From Thermoplasmata archaeon (GTDB lineage Archaea > Thermoplasmatota > SW-10-69-26): a DNA stretch of 6,079 nucleotides. The DNA is taken from assembly GCA_003561665.1 (NCBI GenBank), contig PWVY01000312.1:1-6079 (forward strand), written 5' to 3'. Every line of letters begins with the position of its first letter. Position 1 is the stretch's first letter. Under the pieces are notes generated by a model. The model saw only the letters and a program-made list of their open reading frames with translations. It did no database searches and was not told where the DNA came from. Below, piece by piece: positions 1 through 5,633 of the stretch. A program made the position numbers and the translations under genes.

Positions 1-154
1 CCTCCCGGATGCCATGGCTGGTCAACAACGCCGCGTTCCCGAACCGAGCCACCACATCGAACCGTCCCCCCTGACCCGGCAAGTCCTCCAACGGCGCCCC
101 CCCTGAGGCATCGGCCCGGTTCGCCACCAGCACGAACACACGATCTTGGGACAC
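1..154 (-). CDS. trmY: tRNA (pseudouridine-54-N1)-methyltransferase TrmY, N-terminal part; runs off the left edge
   Basis: TrmY-family SPOUT enzymes use S-adenosylmethionine to methylate N1 of pseudouridine 54 in the T-loop of archaeal tRNA. Only the first 51 codons are in the window. The frame reads MSQDRVFVLVANRAD, then PLEDLPGQGGRFDVVARFGN and AALLTSHGIRE. This matches the family's opening beta strand, its 'L-x-D-(L/I)-P-G-x-G-(G)-R-x-D-V' segment and its 'N-A-A-x-x-x-S-H-x-I-R' segment. The SAM-binding knot lies beyond the edge. The start chosen is GTG at 154; no ATG occurs in frame before the upstream TGA (near 238), and this start places the first beta strand as in the family. A weak TTTGAG box (176-181) lies about 25 bases upstream, so the message may be leaderless. 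Codons end mostly in G or T, unlike the plus-strand genes. Family assignment is from recalled motifs; fairly sure. Confidence 0.8.
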   Translation of the reverse strand, partial: MSQDRVFVLVANRADASGGAPLEDLPGQGGRFDVVARFGNAALLTSHGIRE

Positions 155-271
155 ATCACCCCCAGCCGCCCCATGCTCAAAGGCCTGTCCCCCTCCAGGG
201 GAAAAGCCTCGTTGAAAAGGTTTCGGGGCCGCGTTTCAGGGGGTTTCAACGTTCCGCAGAAAGACGTTTAA

Positions 272-453
272 TCGGGTTCCTCCGTCCCCAGATTGCGCCC
301 GCCTCTAACGGATTCCTCACCCCGAACCGAACAAGCGGCGGGCCTCATAGGGAATGGGATGGTGCGGGATGGTTCATCCACCCCACCGCCTAGGGGCACC
401 ATCAACAGGGCCCCGCGCGGACCCCAAGGGGTCGCCTCCGCGACCCCTGGGGG
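272..453. ncRNA. Possible structured RNA, family unknown, strand uncertain
   Basis: Several complementary arms follow one another or nest. These are 272-279 with 324-330 (7 bp, one bulge), 281-285 with 308-312 (TCCGT/ACGGA), 338-344 with 409-416 (7 bp, one bulged C), 358-365 with 396-403 (GATGGTGC/GCACCATC, perfect), 367-371 with 375-379 (GGATG/CATCC) and 422-435 with 440-453 (13 of 14 pairs). The 338-416 arm encloses the 358-403 arm, which in turn encloses the 367-379 hairpin, giving a branched fold. A TTTAA box at 267-271 lies about 26 bases before a possible + transcript start. I looked for signatures of tRNA, 5S rRNA, SRP RNA and RNase P RNA and found none convincing. GC-rich DNA pairs easily, so this is tentative. 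It could instead be leader or spacer structure. Confidence 0.3.
422..453. repeat. Strong hairpin with a 4-base loop
   Basis: The arm at 422-435 is complementary to 440-453 at 13 of 14 positions, the exception being A426 opposite G449. The loop is CTCC on the + strand, or GGAG when read on the minus strand. GGAG is a GNRG sequence, not a GNRA tetraloop. It is the most stable stem in the trmY/ABCE1 spacer. No T-run follows on either strand, so it does not look like a terminator. It may be the terminal stem of a structured RNA. Confidence 0.6.
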
Positions 454-635
454 AACGCTCTCCTCACCTCCCCAAGAGATCAAAACACCAAGACCCAACA
501 GCACGACCAAACCCCCTGCCCCGAGTCCGAGCCCGCCCTCCTAGCACCCTGAACCCCAACACGCGGCCCCAAACCGCGCGCCAAAAGGATCATCCTCGTA
601 ACCGCTTGGCCCGCAAAGCGAGCACGGATTCCCCC

Positions 636-641
636 CTTAAC
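636..641 (+). promoter_or_regulatory. Putative TATA-like box of the ABCE1 gene
   Basis: CTTAAC has its TTAA centre about 28 bases before the ATG at 667, where the TATA box of an archaeal leaderless transcript should lie. The same hexamer occurs at the same spacing before the Mrp gene, and TTTAAC before argS. No Shine-Dalgarno sequence is visible in front of 667, which agrees with a leaderless message. Confidence 0.45.
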
Positions 642-666
642 CCGGAAGAAAACCTCACGGTACACC

Positions 667-2454
667 ATGCGCGACGCCTCAAGCGAGGGTCGCGAACGCG
701 CCTACGCGGCCATCATCGACCAAAACAAAGTCACCCGGGAAGTCCGCGACATCGCGCTCAAGTACGACCCTCTTCAAAACAGCCCCCGCGAAGGCTTCCA
801 CATCACCCAGGATGGCGAACTCCACATCGACGACGCCAACGTGACCAAAGCACACAAGATCATCGCGAACAAGATACCCAACGACGCCATCCGAATCGTC
901 CGCCTCCCCACCGAACAAGGCACCCTCACCCACCAACACGGACCCAACGGGTTCCGCCTCTACGAACTCCCCGCACCCATCGAAGATCGCATCCTGGGCC
1001 TTCTGGGCTCCAACGGCATCGGGAAAACCACCACGCTCAAAATCCTCGCCGGCCTCCTCACCCCCAACCTCGGGAACATCCACGAAGACCCCCCAGAGGA
1101 GACGATCCTCCAACGCTTCCGAGGCACCCCCGCCCAGGCCCACCTCACCAAGCTCCAACACGGAGACCTGTCCACCGCCTACAAGCCCCAACGCGTCGAC
1201 CACCTGCCCAAGCAACACGACGAAACCGTTCGTGACCTCATCCAACAACGCGACGAACGAAACCTCGCAACGACCCTCCAAGAGAGCCTTGACCTGAACC
1301 GGCTCCAAAACCGGCGCCTCTCCGAGCTAAGCGGAGGCGAGATCCAGCGCGTCGCGCTCGCCGCCACCATCGTTCAAGACGCCGACATGTACCTCTTCGA
1401 TGAACCCTCCAGCTACCTCGACGTGAGCCAACGCCTCACGATGAACCAACACCTCAAAAACCTCGCCTCGCAAGGCAACGTCATCCTCGCAGATCACGAC
1501 CTCATCACGCTGGACATCGCGGCCGACGATGTCCACCTCCTCTACGGGACCCCCGGCGCCTTCGGCGTCATCTCACGCCCCCTAACGGCCCGCCGAGGCA
1601 TCAACCGATTCCTCGAAGGACGAATCCCCGAAGAAGACCTTAAGCTCCGCAAAGAACCCATCCAGTTCGCCCGCCGAAAACGACAACGAAAACCCAACCG
1701 CGCAGCGGTCCGCTTCCCCCAATTCACCAAAGCCTTCGAGACGTTCACGCTGACAGTCCAAGCCGGCACCCTCCAAGAAGGCGAGGTGCTCGGCATCCTC
1801 GGCAAAAACGGTCTTGGGAAGACCACCTTCGCGAAGCTCCTCGCTGGAGCCCTCACACCGGATACGGGAACCCTCGACCAGGACCTTCGCGTCTCCTACA
1901 AACCGCAACTCCTCAAGGCAACCTATCGAGGAACCGTTCACGAACTCTTCAAAGAAGCCATCAACGTTCACGACAAAGCCTTCCACGCCGAGATCCACCA
2001 ACCCCTGAACCTCGAACCTCTATGGGAAGAGCCCGTGCAAACCCTCTCCGGCGGCCAACGCCAACGCGTCGCCGTGGCCCTAGCCCTCGCCCGCGACGCG
2101 GACATGCACCTGCTCGACGAGCCCAGCGCGTTCCTGGACGTCGAACAACGCATGGCACTCGCAACGACCCTCGAACGGCTCACGGATCGACGAGATGCGC
2201 CTTGCCTTATCATCGACCATGACCTCTTACTCCTGGACCGCGTCGCTGATCGAGGCATGGTGTTCAAAGGAGCCCCAGGGACCAAAGGCACCGGTCACCC
2301 GCCGGAACCCTGGAAACAAAGCCTAAACCGGTTCCTCTCCGAGATCAACCTCACGTTCCGCCGAGACCCCGACACGCATCGTCCACGCGCCAACAAACCA
2401 GGAAGCCGCAAGGACCGAGAACAAACCTCACGAGGCGAACACTTCGCCGGTTGA
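667..2454 (+). CDS. ABCE1/Rli1-family ribosome-recycling ATPase lacking all Fe-S cluster cysteines
   Basis: ABCE1 splits terminated ribosomes into subunits in the cytoplasm, using two nucleotide-binding domains (NBDs) and normally two [4Fe-4S] clusters in an N-terminal domain. Here NBD1 has Walker A GSNGIGKTT (114-122), signature LSGGEIQR (221-228) and Walker B with D245-E246. NBD2 has Walker A GKNGLGKTT (379-387), LSGGQRQR (460-467) and Walker B with D484-E485. Family hallmarks are present: the PNGFRLYELP segment, the insert around ILQRFRGT (147-154), the hinge GINRFLEGRIPEEDLKLR and the C-terminal hinge NLTFRRDP. At 595 residues it has the usual length. The N-terminal domain (about 12-81) still aligns with the ferredoxin-like domain (for example KYDP for KxCP, IPNDAIRIVRLP for CPFxAIxIxxLP), but none of the eight cluster cysteines remains. 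Cys513, in NBD2, is the only cysteine in the protein. Both switch-histidine motifs read D-H-D instead of the usual E-H-D. Start ATG 667 fits family length and the TTAA box. Likely monocistronic or co-expressed with argS. Confidence 0.93.
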   Translation: MRDASSEGRERAYAAIIDQNKVTREVRDIALKYDPLQNSPREGFHITQDGELHIDDANVTKAHKIIANKIPNDAIRIVRLPTEQGTLTHQHGPNGFRLYELPAPIEDRILGLLGSNGIGKTTTLKILAGLLTPNLGNIHEDPPEETILQRFRGTPAQAHLTKLQHGDLSTAYKPQRVDHLPKQHDETVRDLIQQRDERNLATTLQESLDLNRLQNRRLSELSGGEIQRVALAATIVQDADMYLFDEPSSYLDVSQRLTMNQHLKNLASQGNVILADHDLITLDIAADDVHLLYGTPGAFGVISRPLTARRGINRFLEGRIPEEDLKLRKEPIQFARRKRQRKPNRAAVRFPQFTKAFETFTLTVQAGTLQEGEVLGILGKNGLGKTTFAKLLAGALTPDTGTLDQDLRVSYKPQLLKATYRGTVHELFKEAINVHDKAFHAEIHQPLNLEPLWEEPVQTLSGGQRQRVAVALALARDADMHLLDEPSAFLDVEQRMALATTLERLTDRRDAPCLIIDHDLLLLDRVADRGMVFKGAPGTKGTGHPPEPWKQSLNRFLSEINLTFRRDPDTHRPRANKPGSRKDREQTSRGEHFAG

Positions 2455-2550
2455 CAACCACGAGGAAAGCTCACCCCTAAACAAGAACGAACACTCCCGC
2501 CTTCACCCAAGACACAACCCTTTAACGAAGCCTCACCCTGCAACCGACGC
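2455..2550 (+). promoter_or_regulatory. ABCE1-argS spacer with putative TATA-like box of argS at 2520-2526
   Basis: CTTTAAC at 2520-2526 places its TTAA centre about 27-28 bases before the argS ATG at 2551, the spacing expected for a leaderless archaeal promoter. No Shine-Dalgarno sequence precedes the ATG. The 96-base gap therefore probably contains an independent argS promoter, although read-through from the ABCE1 gene remains possible. The rest of the spacer is C/A-rich without visible structure. Confidence 0.45.
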
Positions 2551-4296
2551 ATGGCCACTCGGGACCCCTGGAGCGCTTTCAAGAACGAAGCCATCGCCCT
2601 CACCGCGGAAGCCCTCCACGCCGCCTACGGCATCACCGACACCATCGACCACCTCATCGAGGAACCCGACCCCGAGCTCGCCGACTTCGCCTTCCCCTGC
2701 TACGCCTTCAGCCAAGAACTCGGCGAACCCCCCCACGCCATCGCGCAAGCCCTCGAAGAAGCCCTCCCCCCACGAGATGCTGTCACCATCACGGCCCAAG
2801 GCCCCTACCTCAACTTCACCATCAAACCCGACAAACTCGTGGCCACCACGCTTGAAAGCATCCGCGAACACGGGTCCACGTACGGGCATGCCAAGCCCAC
2901 GAACAAGAACGTGCTCGTGGAACACACCAGCGCCAACCCCACCGGGCCCCTCCACGTCGGGCGCGCCAGGAACCCCCTTCTGGCCGACACGCTCGTCCGC
3001 ATCCTCCGCGCCGCCGGGCACCATGTCACCGCCGAGTACTACGTCAACGACATGGGCCGCCAAGCCGCCACCCTCGTCTACGGAGCCGAAGAGCACCAAG
3101 ACGCCCTCGACGAAGACGCGATGAAAGAAGACCACCGTCTCGTTACCGCGTACCAGAAAGCAAGCCAAGCCCTCGAAGAGGACGAAAGCCTCGAACCCCA
3201 GATCAGCGAACGCTTGCAAGCGTTCGAGGACGGCGACGAAGAGATGGCTCTGCGCTTCCGCGAAGTCGTAACGCGTGCCATGACGGGAATCCGAGCCACG
3301 CTTGAACGAGCCAACGTTCACCACGACAACATGAAGTTCGAAAGCGAACTCGTGCTCAACGGGACCGTCGACGATGTCCTCGAACGTTTAAAGAAGCTCG
3401 ACGCCTGCCACCAAGAAGACGACGGCGCCTGGTACCTGGACATGGAAGCCCTGGGCCTCGACACCGAGAAACCTCAACTCTTCATCGCACGCTCCGATGG
3501 GACCACACTCTACGCGACGCGAGACATCGCCTACCACATGGACAAACACCAACGCGCAGACACCCTCATCGACGTCCTCGGCGAAGACCACAAACTCCAC
3601 GCCCAAGAAGTCCAAACCTCCATGGAAGCCCTTGGCGAAAACGGCGACATCGACTTCGTGTTCTACAACTTCGTTAGCCTCCCCGAAGGCTCCATGAGCA
3701 CCCGCGCAGGGCGCGTCGTGTACCTCGACGATCTGCTCGATGAAAGCATCGAACGCGCTCGCCAAGAGGTCACCGAACGCCGCGGGGACGAACTCGACGA
3801 GGAAACCATCGACCGCGTAGCCCGCCAAGTCGGCCTTGGAGCCCTCCGGTTCAACATCGTGAGCGTTCAAGCAGAGAAACCCATCGAGTTCCGATGGGAG
3901 AACGCGCTCAACTTCGAAGGCGCCACCGCCCCCTTCGTACAATACAGCCACGCGCGCACCTGCGGGATCCTCGAGAACGCCGGTCACGACCCCGGACAAA
4001 CCCCCCAAGGCGACGCCTCCCTGTTGACAGAAGACGCCGAGATCCAGCTCGCCCGCACGCTTGCACGCTTCCCCGCGCTCGTCAAAACATGGGCCAACCA
4101 ACAAAAAGCGCACCCCGTCACGTCATACGCCGTAAAGACGGCGAGCGCGTTCAACGACTTCTACCGCGATTGCCCCGTGCTCCAAGCCGACGACGAAACC
4201 CTCAAAACCGCCCGCTTGAGCCTCGTTGACGCCGCACGAGCCACCCTCGCCAACACGCTGGACCTTATCGGCATCGACGCCCCCGCCTCCATGTGA
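2551..4296 (+). CDS. argS: Arginyl-tRNA synthetase (class I)
   Basis: The enzyme charges tRNA-Arg with arginine using ATP in the cytoplasm. It is 581 residues, near the usual family length and apparently complete. The N-terminal tRNA D-loop-binding domain spans about 1-110. The catalytic Rossmann domain begins at VLVEHTSANPTGPLHVGR (121-138), where HVGR is the HIGH motif. ArgRS-typical segments follow: EYYVNDMGRQ (162-171), SDGTTLYATRDIAYH (315-329) and DVLGEDHKLH (341-350). The KMSK-equivalent loop reads SMSTRAGRVV (381-390), a variant without the lysine, as seen in many ArgRS proteins. The DALR-type anticodon-binding domain begins near PFVQYSHAR (461-469) and ends IDAPASM, close to the common ending APERM. 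Start ATG 2551 gives the normal N-terminus and lies about 28 bases after a CTTTAAC box. Codons end mainly in C or A, as in the ABCE1 gene. Nothing suggests truncation. Confidence 0.96.
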   Translation: MATRDPWSAFKNEAIALTAEALHAAYGITDTIDHLIEEPDPELADFAFPCYAFSQELGEPPHAIAQALEEALPPRDAVTITAQGPYLNFTIKPDKLVATTLESIREHGSTYGHAKPTNKNVLVEHTSANPTGPLHVGRARNPLLADTLVRILRAAGHHVTAEYYVNDMGRQAATLVYGAEEHQDALDEDAMKEDHRLVTAYQKASQALEEDESLEPQISERLQAFEDGDEEMALRFREVVTRAMTGIRATLERANVHHDNMKFESELVLNGTVDDVLERLKKLDACHQEDDGAWYLDMEALGLDTEKPQLFIARSDGTTLYATRDIAYHMDKHQRADTLIDVLGEDHKLHAQEVQTSMEALGENGDIDFVFYNFVSLPEGSMSTRAGRVVYLDDLLDESIERARQEVTERRGDELDEETIDRVARQVGLGALRFNIVSVQAEKPIEFRWENALNFEGATAPFVQYSHARTCGILENAGHDPGQTPQGDASLLTEDAEIQLARTLARFPALVKTWANQQKAHPVTSYAVKTASAFNDFYRDCPVLQADDETLKTARLSLVDAARATLANTLDLIGIDAPASM

Positions 4297-4324
4297 GCCT
4301 CGCTTCACGCCCCTATCCAAGCTC

Positions 4325-4331
4325 TATATTA
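4325..4331 (+). promoter_or_regulatory. Putative TATA box before the small ORF
   Basis: TATATTA in a very GC-rich stretch, 38 bases (centre to start) before the ATG at 4366, would place transcription start near 4352-4356. That gives a short leader containing GGTGG (4354-4358). An AGGGAGGT sequence at 4342-4349 resembles a Shine-Dalgarno but lies about 16 bases before the ATG and may fall outside the transcript. This is the most TATA-like box in the window. Confidence 0.45.
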
Positions 4332-4365
4332 GACCCCCCCAAGGGAGGTTCGTGGTGGACGCGAC

Positions 4366-4518
4366 ATGAACATCCACCAACACCCGAACGTGAAAGAATA
4401 CCTGGCGCACTTCCTCCTCACCCTCCGCAAACACACGGTCCTCACCGATGAGACCGTGTTCGAGGTCGAGCATCGCGACGACGCGCTAAGCCAGGGAACC
4501 ATCGAGAAACTCCGCTAA
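4366..4518 (+). CDS. Small hypothetical protein, 50 residues
   Basis: I do not recognise this protein. It reads MNIHQHPNVKEYLAHFLLTL, then RKHTVLTDETVFEVEHRDDA, then LSQGTIEKLR, followed by TAA. The first half could form a helix (VKEYLAHFLLTLRKH); the second contains a strand-like TVFEVEH and an acidic patch. There are no cysteines, signal peptide or membrane segment. Support for a real gene is its own TATA-like box at 4325, purine-rich AGGGAGG and GGTGG sequences upstream, and C-ending codons like argS. It lies 69 bases after argS and faces the Mrp gene. It may be a small regulator or binding protein, but nothing shows this. Confidence 0.5.
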   Translation: MNIHQHPNVKEYLAHFLLTLRKHTVLTDETVFEVEHRDDALSQGTIEKLR

Positions 4519-4555
4519 CCCGCCTCATCGCATCCAAATAAACAAACGGTTTGGC

Positions 4556-4627
4556 GGCCCCGACGCGTGGCCTGGCTCACCACCTAGGCTCCCACCACAC
4601 TTGCCCTTCAGCCACGCGTCGGTGGCC
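4556..4627 (-). terminator. Long-armed inverted repeat between convergent genes; possible terminator or small RNA
   Basis: The arm CCGACGCGTGGC at 4560-4571 is perfectly complementary to 4611-4622. Four more pairs (4556-4559 with 4624-4627) follow after one bulged T at 4623, giving about 16 bp around a 39-base loop. It starts 13 bases after the stop of the minus-strand Mrp gene. Read on the minus strand, it is followed at 4534-4553 by a T-rich stretch (GTTTGTTTATTTGG), which could help end transcription. Archaeal terminators usually need only T-runs, so the hairpin might instead protect the mRNA end or be part of a small RNA. The stem is seen directly; the function is inferred. Confidence 0.45.
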
Positions 4628-4639
4628 CCCATTCCCCTC

Positions 4640-5482
4640 CTACTCGAACCGCGAAGCCAACGCGCACGCGATCCTCTCGAACGCGCTAGCTGCGTCCGAC
4701 CCCTCATGTTCTAGCACGAACACGCTCCCCTCGTCTCCCGCCTCCCGCAACGCAGGATCGATCGGGATCTGCCCTAACAACGGGACATCCATCTTCTCCG
4801 CCAACGCCTCCCCACCTCCGCGACCGAACACCGCATGCTCACGGCCACATGCACACGTGAACGGGCTCATGTTCTCCACAACGCCCACCACGGGCATCTC
4901 CACCGTGACAGCGAACTTGAAGTTCAACGCCACATCATCCTGAGAAACCCCCTGCGGCGTCGAAACCAACACCGCCGACAACATCTCAGACGGCACCAAC
5001 TCGCTCACCGACAAGGGCTCATCGCTCGTCCCCGGCGGCAAATCCAACACCAAAACATCAAGGTCCGGCCAAGCCACGCGCTGAAAAAGATCCGTGATCA
5101 TCTTCTGCTTCATCGGCCCCCGCCACGCCAACGCCCTCCCCGGCGGCCGGAAAAACGCGGACGAAGCCACCGGAATCCCCTCCACCACGGGAGGCTCAAA
5201 CGGGCCCGACCCTTCGAACCGGAACCCATCCAACCCCAGCATGCGAGGCGTGTTCGGGTTCGTGATGTCCAAATCCAACACGCCAACGTCAAAACCTCGC
5301 GTCTTCAACGCTGCAGCCACATTCACCGCGACCGTCGACTTCCCCACGCCCCCCTTCCCACTCATCACGACCAACACATGCCCAATCCCCCCCAACGCGC
5401 GCTCGATCCCCGCACGAGCTTGCGCCTGCGGCGTCGGCGAGAACGATGGCTCCAACCCCTCATCAGGCTCATCCTCACTCAT
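4640..5482 (-). CDS. Mrp/NBP35-family P-loop ATPase, probable Fe-S cluster carrier
   Basis: Mrp/ApbC/NBP35 proteins bind ATP and a bridging [4Fe-4S] cluster and deliver it to apo-proteins in the cytoplasm. Numbered from ATG 5482 (280 residues), the deviant Walker A GKGGVGKST lies at 42-50. It is followed by VLDLDITNPNTPRMLG (switch I region), VLVLDLPPGTSDEPLS (Walker B region), VSTPQGVSQDDVALNFKFA, VVGVVENMSPF and VFGRGGGEALAEKMDVPLLGQIPIDPALREAGDEG, all family signatures in order. The cluster-ligand site, usually C-P-x-C, reads C-A-C (Cys210 and Cys212), one residue short. A GTG at 5494 would add four residues, but ATG 5482 lies about 27 bases after a CTTAAC box (5506-5511, minus strand), matching the spacing of the ABCE1 gene and argS, so ATG is preferred. 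Codons end mainly in G or T. The N-terminal 30 residues are acidic and variable. Which apo-proteins it serves is unknown. Confidence 0.9.
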   Translation of the reverse strand: MSEDEPDEGLEPSFSPTPQAQARAGIERALGGIGHVLVVMSGKGGVGKSTVAVNVAAALKTRGFDVGVLDLDITNPNTPRMLGLDGFRFEGSGPFEPPVVEGIPVASSAFFRPPGRALAWRGPMKQKMITDLFQRVAWPDLDVLVLDLPPGTSDEPLSVSELVPSEMLSAVLVSTPQGVSQDDVALNFKFAVTVEMPVVGVVENMSPFTCACGREHAVFGRGGGEALAEKMDVPLLGQIPIDPALREAGDEGSVFVLEHEGSDAASAFERIACALASRFE

Positions 5483-5505
5483 CGCGCCCGCCACGCCGCA
5501 AGACC

Positions 5506-5511
5506 GTTAAG
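5506..5511 (-). promoter_or_regulatory. Putative TATA-like box of the Mrp gene
   Basis: Read on the minus strand, this is CTTAAC, identical to the hexamer before the ABCE1 gene. Its centre is about 27 bases before the ATG at 5482 but only about 14 before the alternative GTG at 5494. The box thus supports the ATG start and a leaderless message. Confidence 0.45.
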
Positions 5512-5633
5512 AAGCCTTGCACCCAAACCACGCTACCGAATCGTTTCAGTCGCCGACCCTAGAGCCGTACTTTCAAGAAACCCCGAGCAAAAACCACATC
5601 CCATCACGCTCCACCAAGGACCACGAAAGACCT

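Larger units (their letters stand above)
155..666. other. Long divergent intergenic region, no supported protein gene
   Basis: About 510 bases separate the divergent starts of trmY and the ABCE1 gene. Open frames exist on both strands, but they translate to proline/serine- or glycine/valine-rich sequence without recognisable motifs, as expected from skewed GC-rich DNA. The centre (about 272-453) is rich in complementary arms and is listed separately. A TTTAA box at 267-271 could drive a plus-strand transcript starting near 294, or be read as TTAAA on the other strand. From about 455 to 630 I see only C/A-rich sequence without clear structure. Confidence 0.6.

Noticed and set aside
22..249. 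Minus-strand open frame of 75 codons at the left edge
   Set aside because: It lies in a different frame of the same strand as the TrmY reading, and only the TrmY frame shows family motifs.
321..420. Resemblance of CCCGAACCGAACAAGC to the 5S rRNA loop region, and of GGTTCATCC to a tRNA T-arm
   Set aside because: The rest of a 5S fold and its closing helix are absent; the T-loop-like sequence lacks the conserved A58 and there is no acceptor, D-arm or anticodon arm around it.
454..505. Minus-strand AGGTGAGGAGAGCG as a possible RNase P RNA conserved element
   Set aside because: Only loosely like GAGGAAAGUCC, and the matching 3' conserved element could not be placed.
268..544. Overlapping small open frames on both strands in the trmY-ABCE1 spacer
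   Set aside because: Low-complexity translations, no start signals or motifs; the stretch looks more like structured or spacer DNA.
354..1235. Long plus-strand open frame of 293 codons overlapping the ABCE1 gene
   Set aside because: Arg/Pro/His-rich translation without motifs; it overlaps a well-supported gene in another frame and results from the C-rich skew.
2533..3324. Long minus-strand open frame of 263 codons, antisense to argS
   Set aside because: Gly/Val/Phe/Glu-rich composition typical of the antisense of skewed coding DNA; argS is unambiguous.
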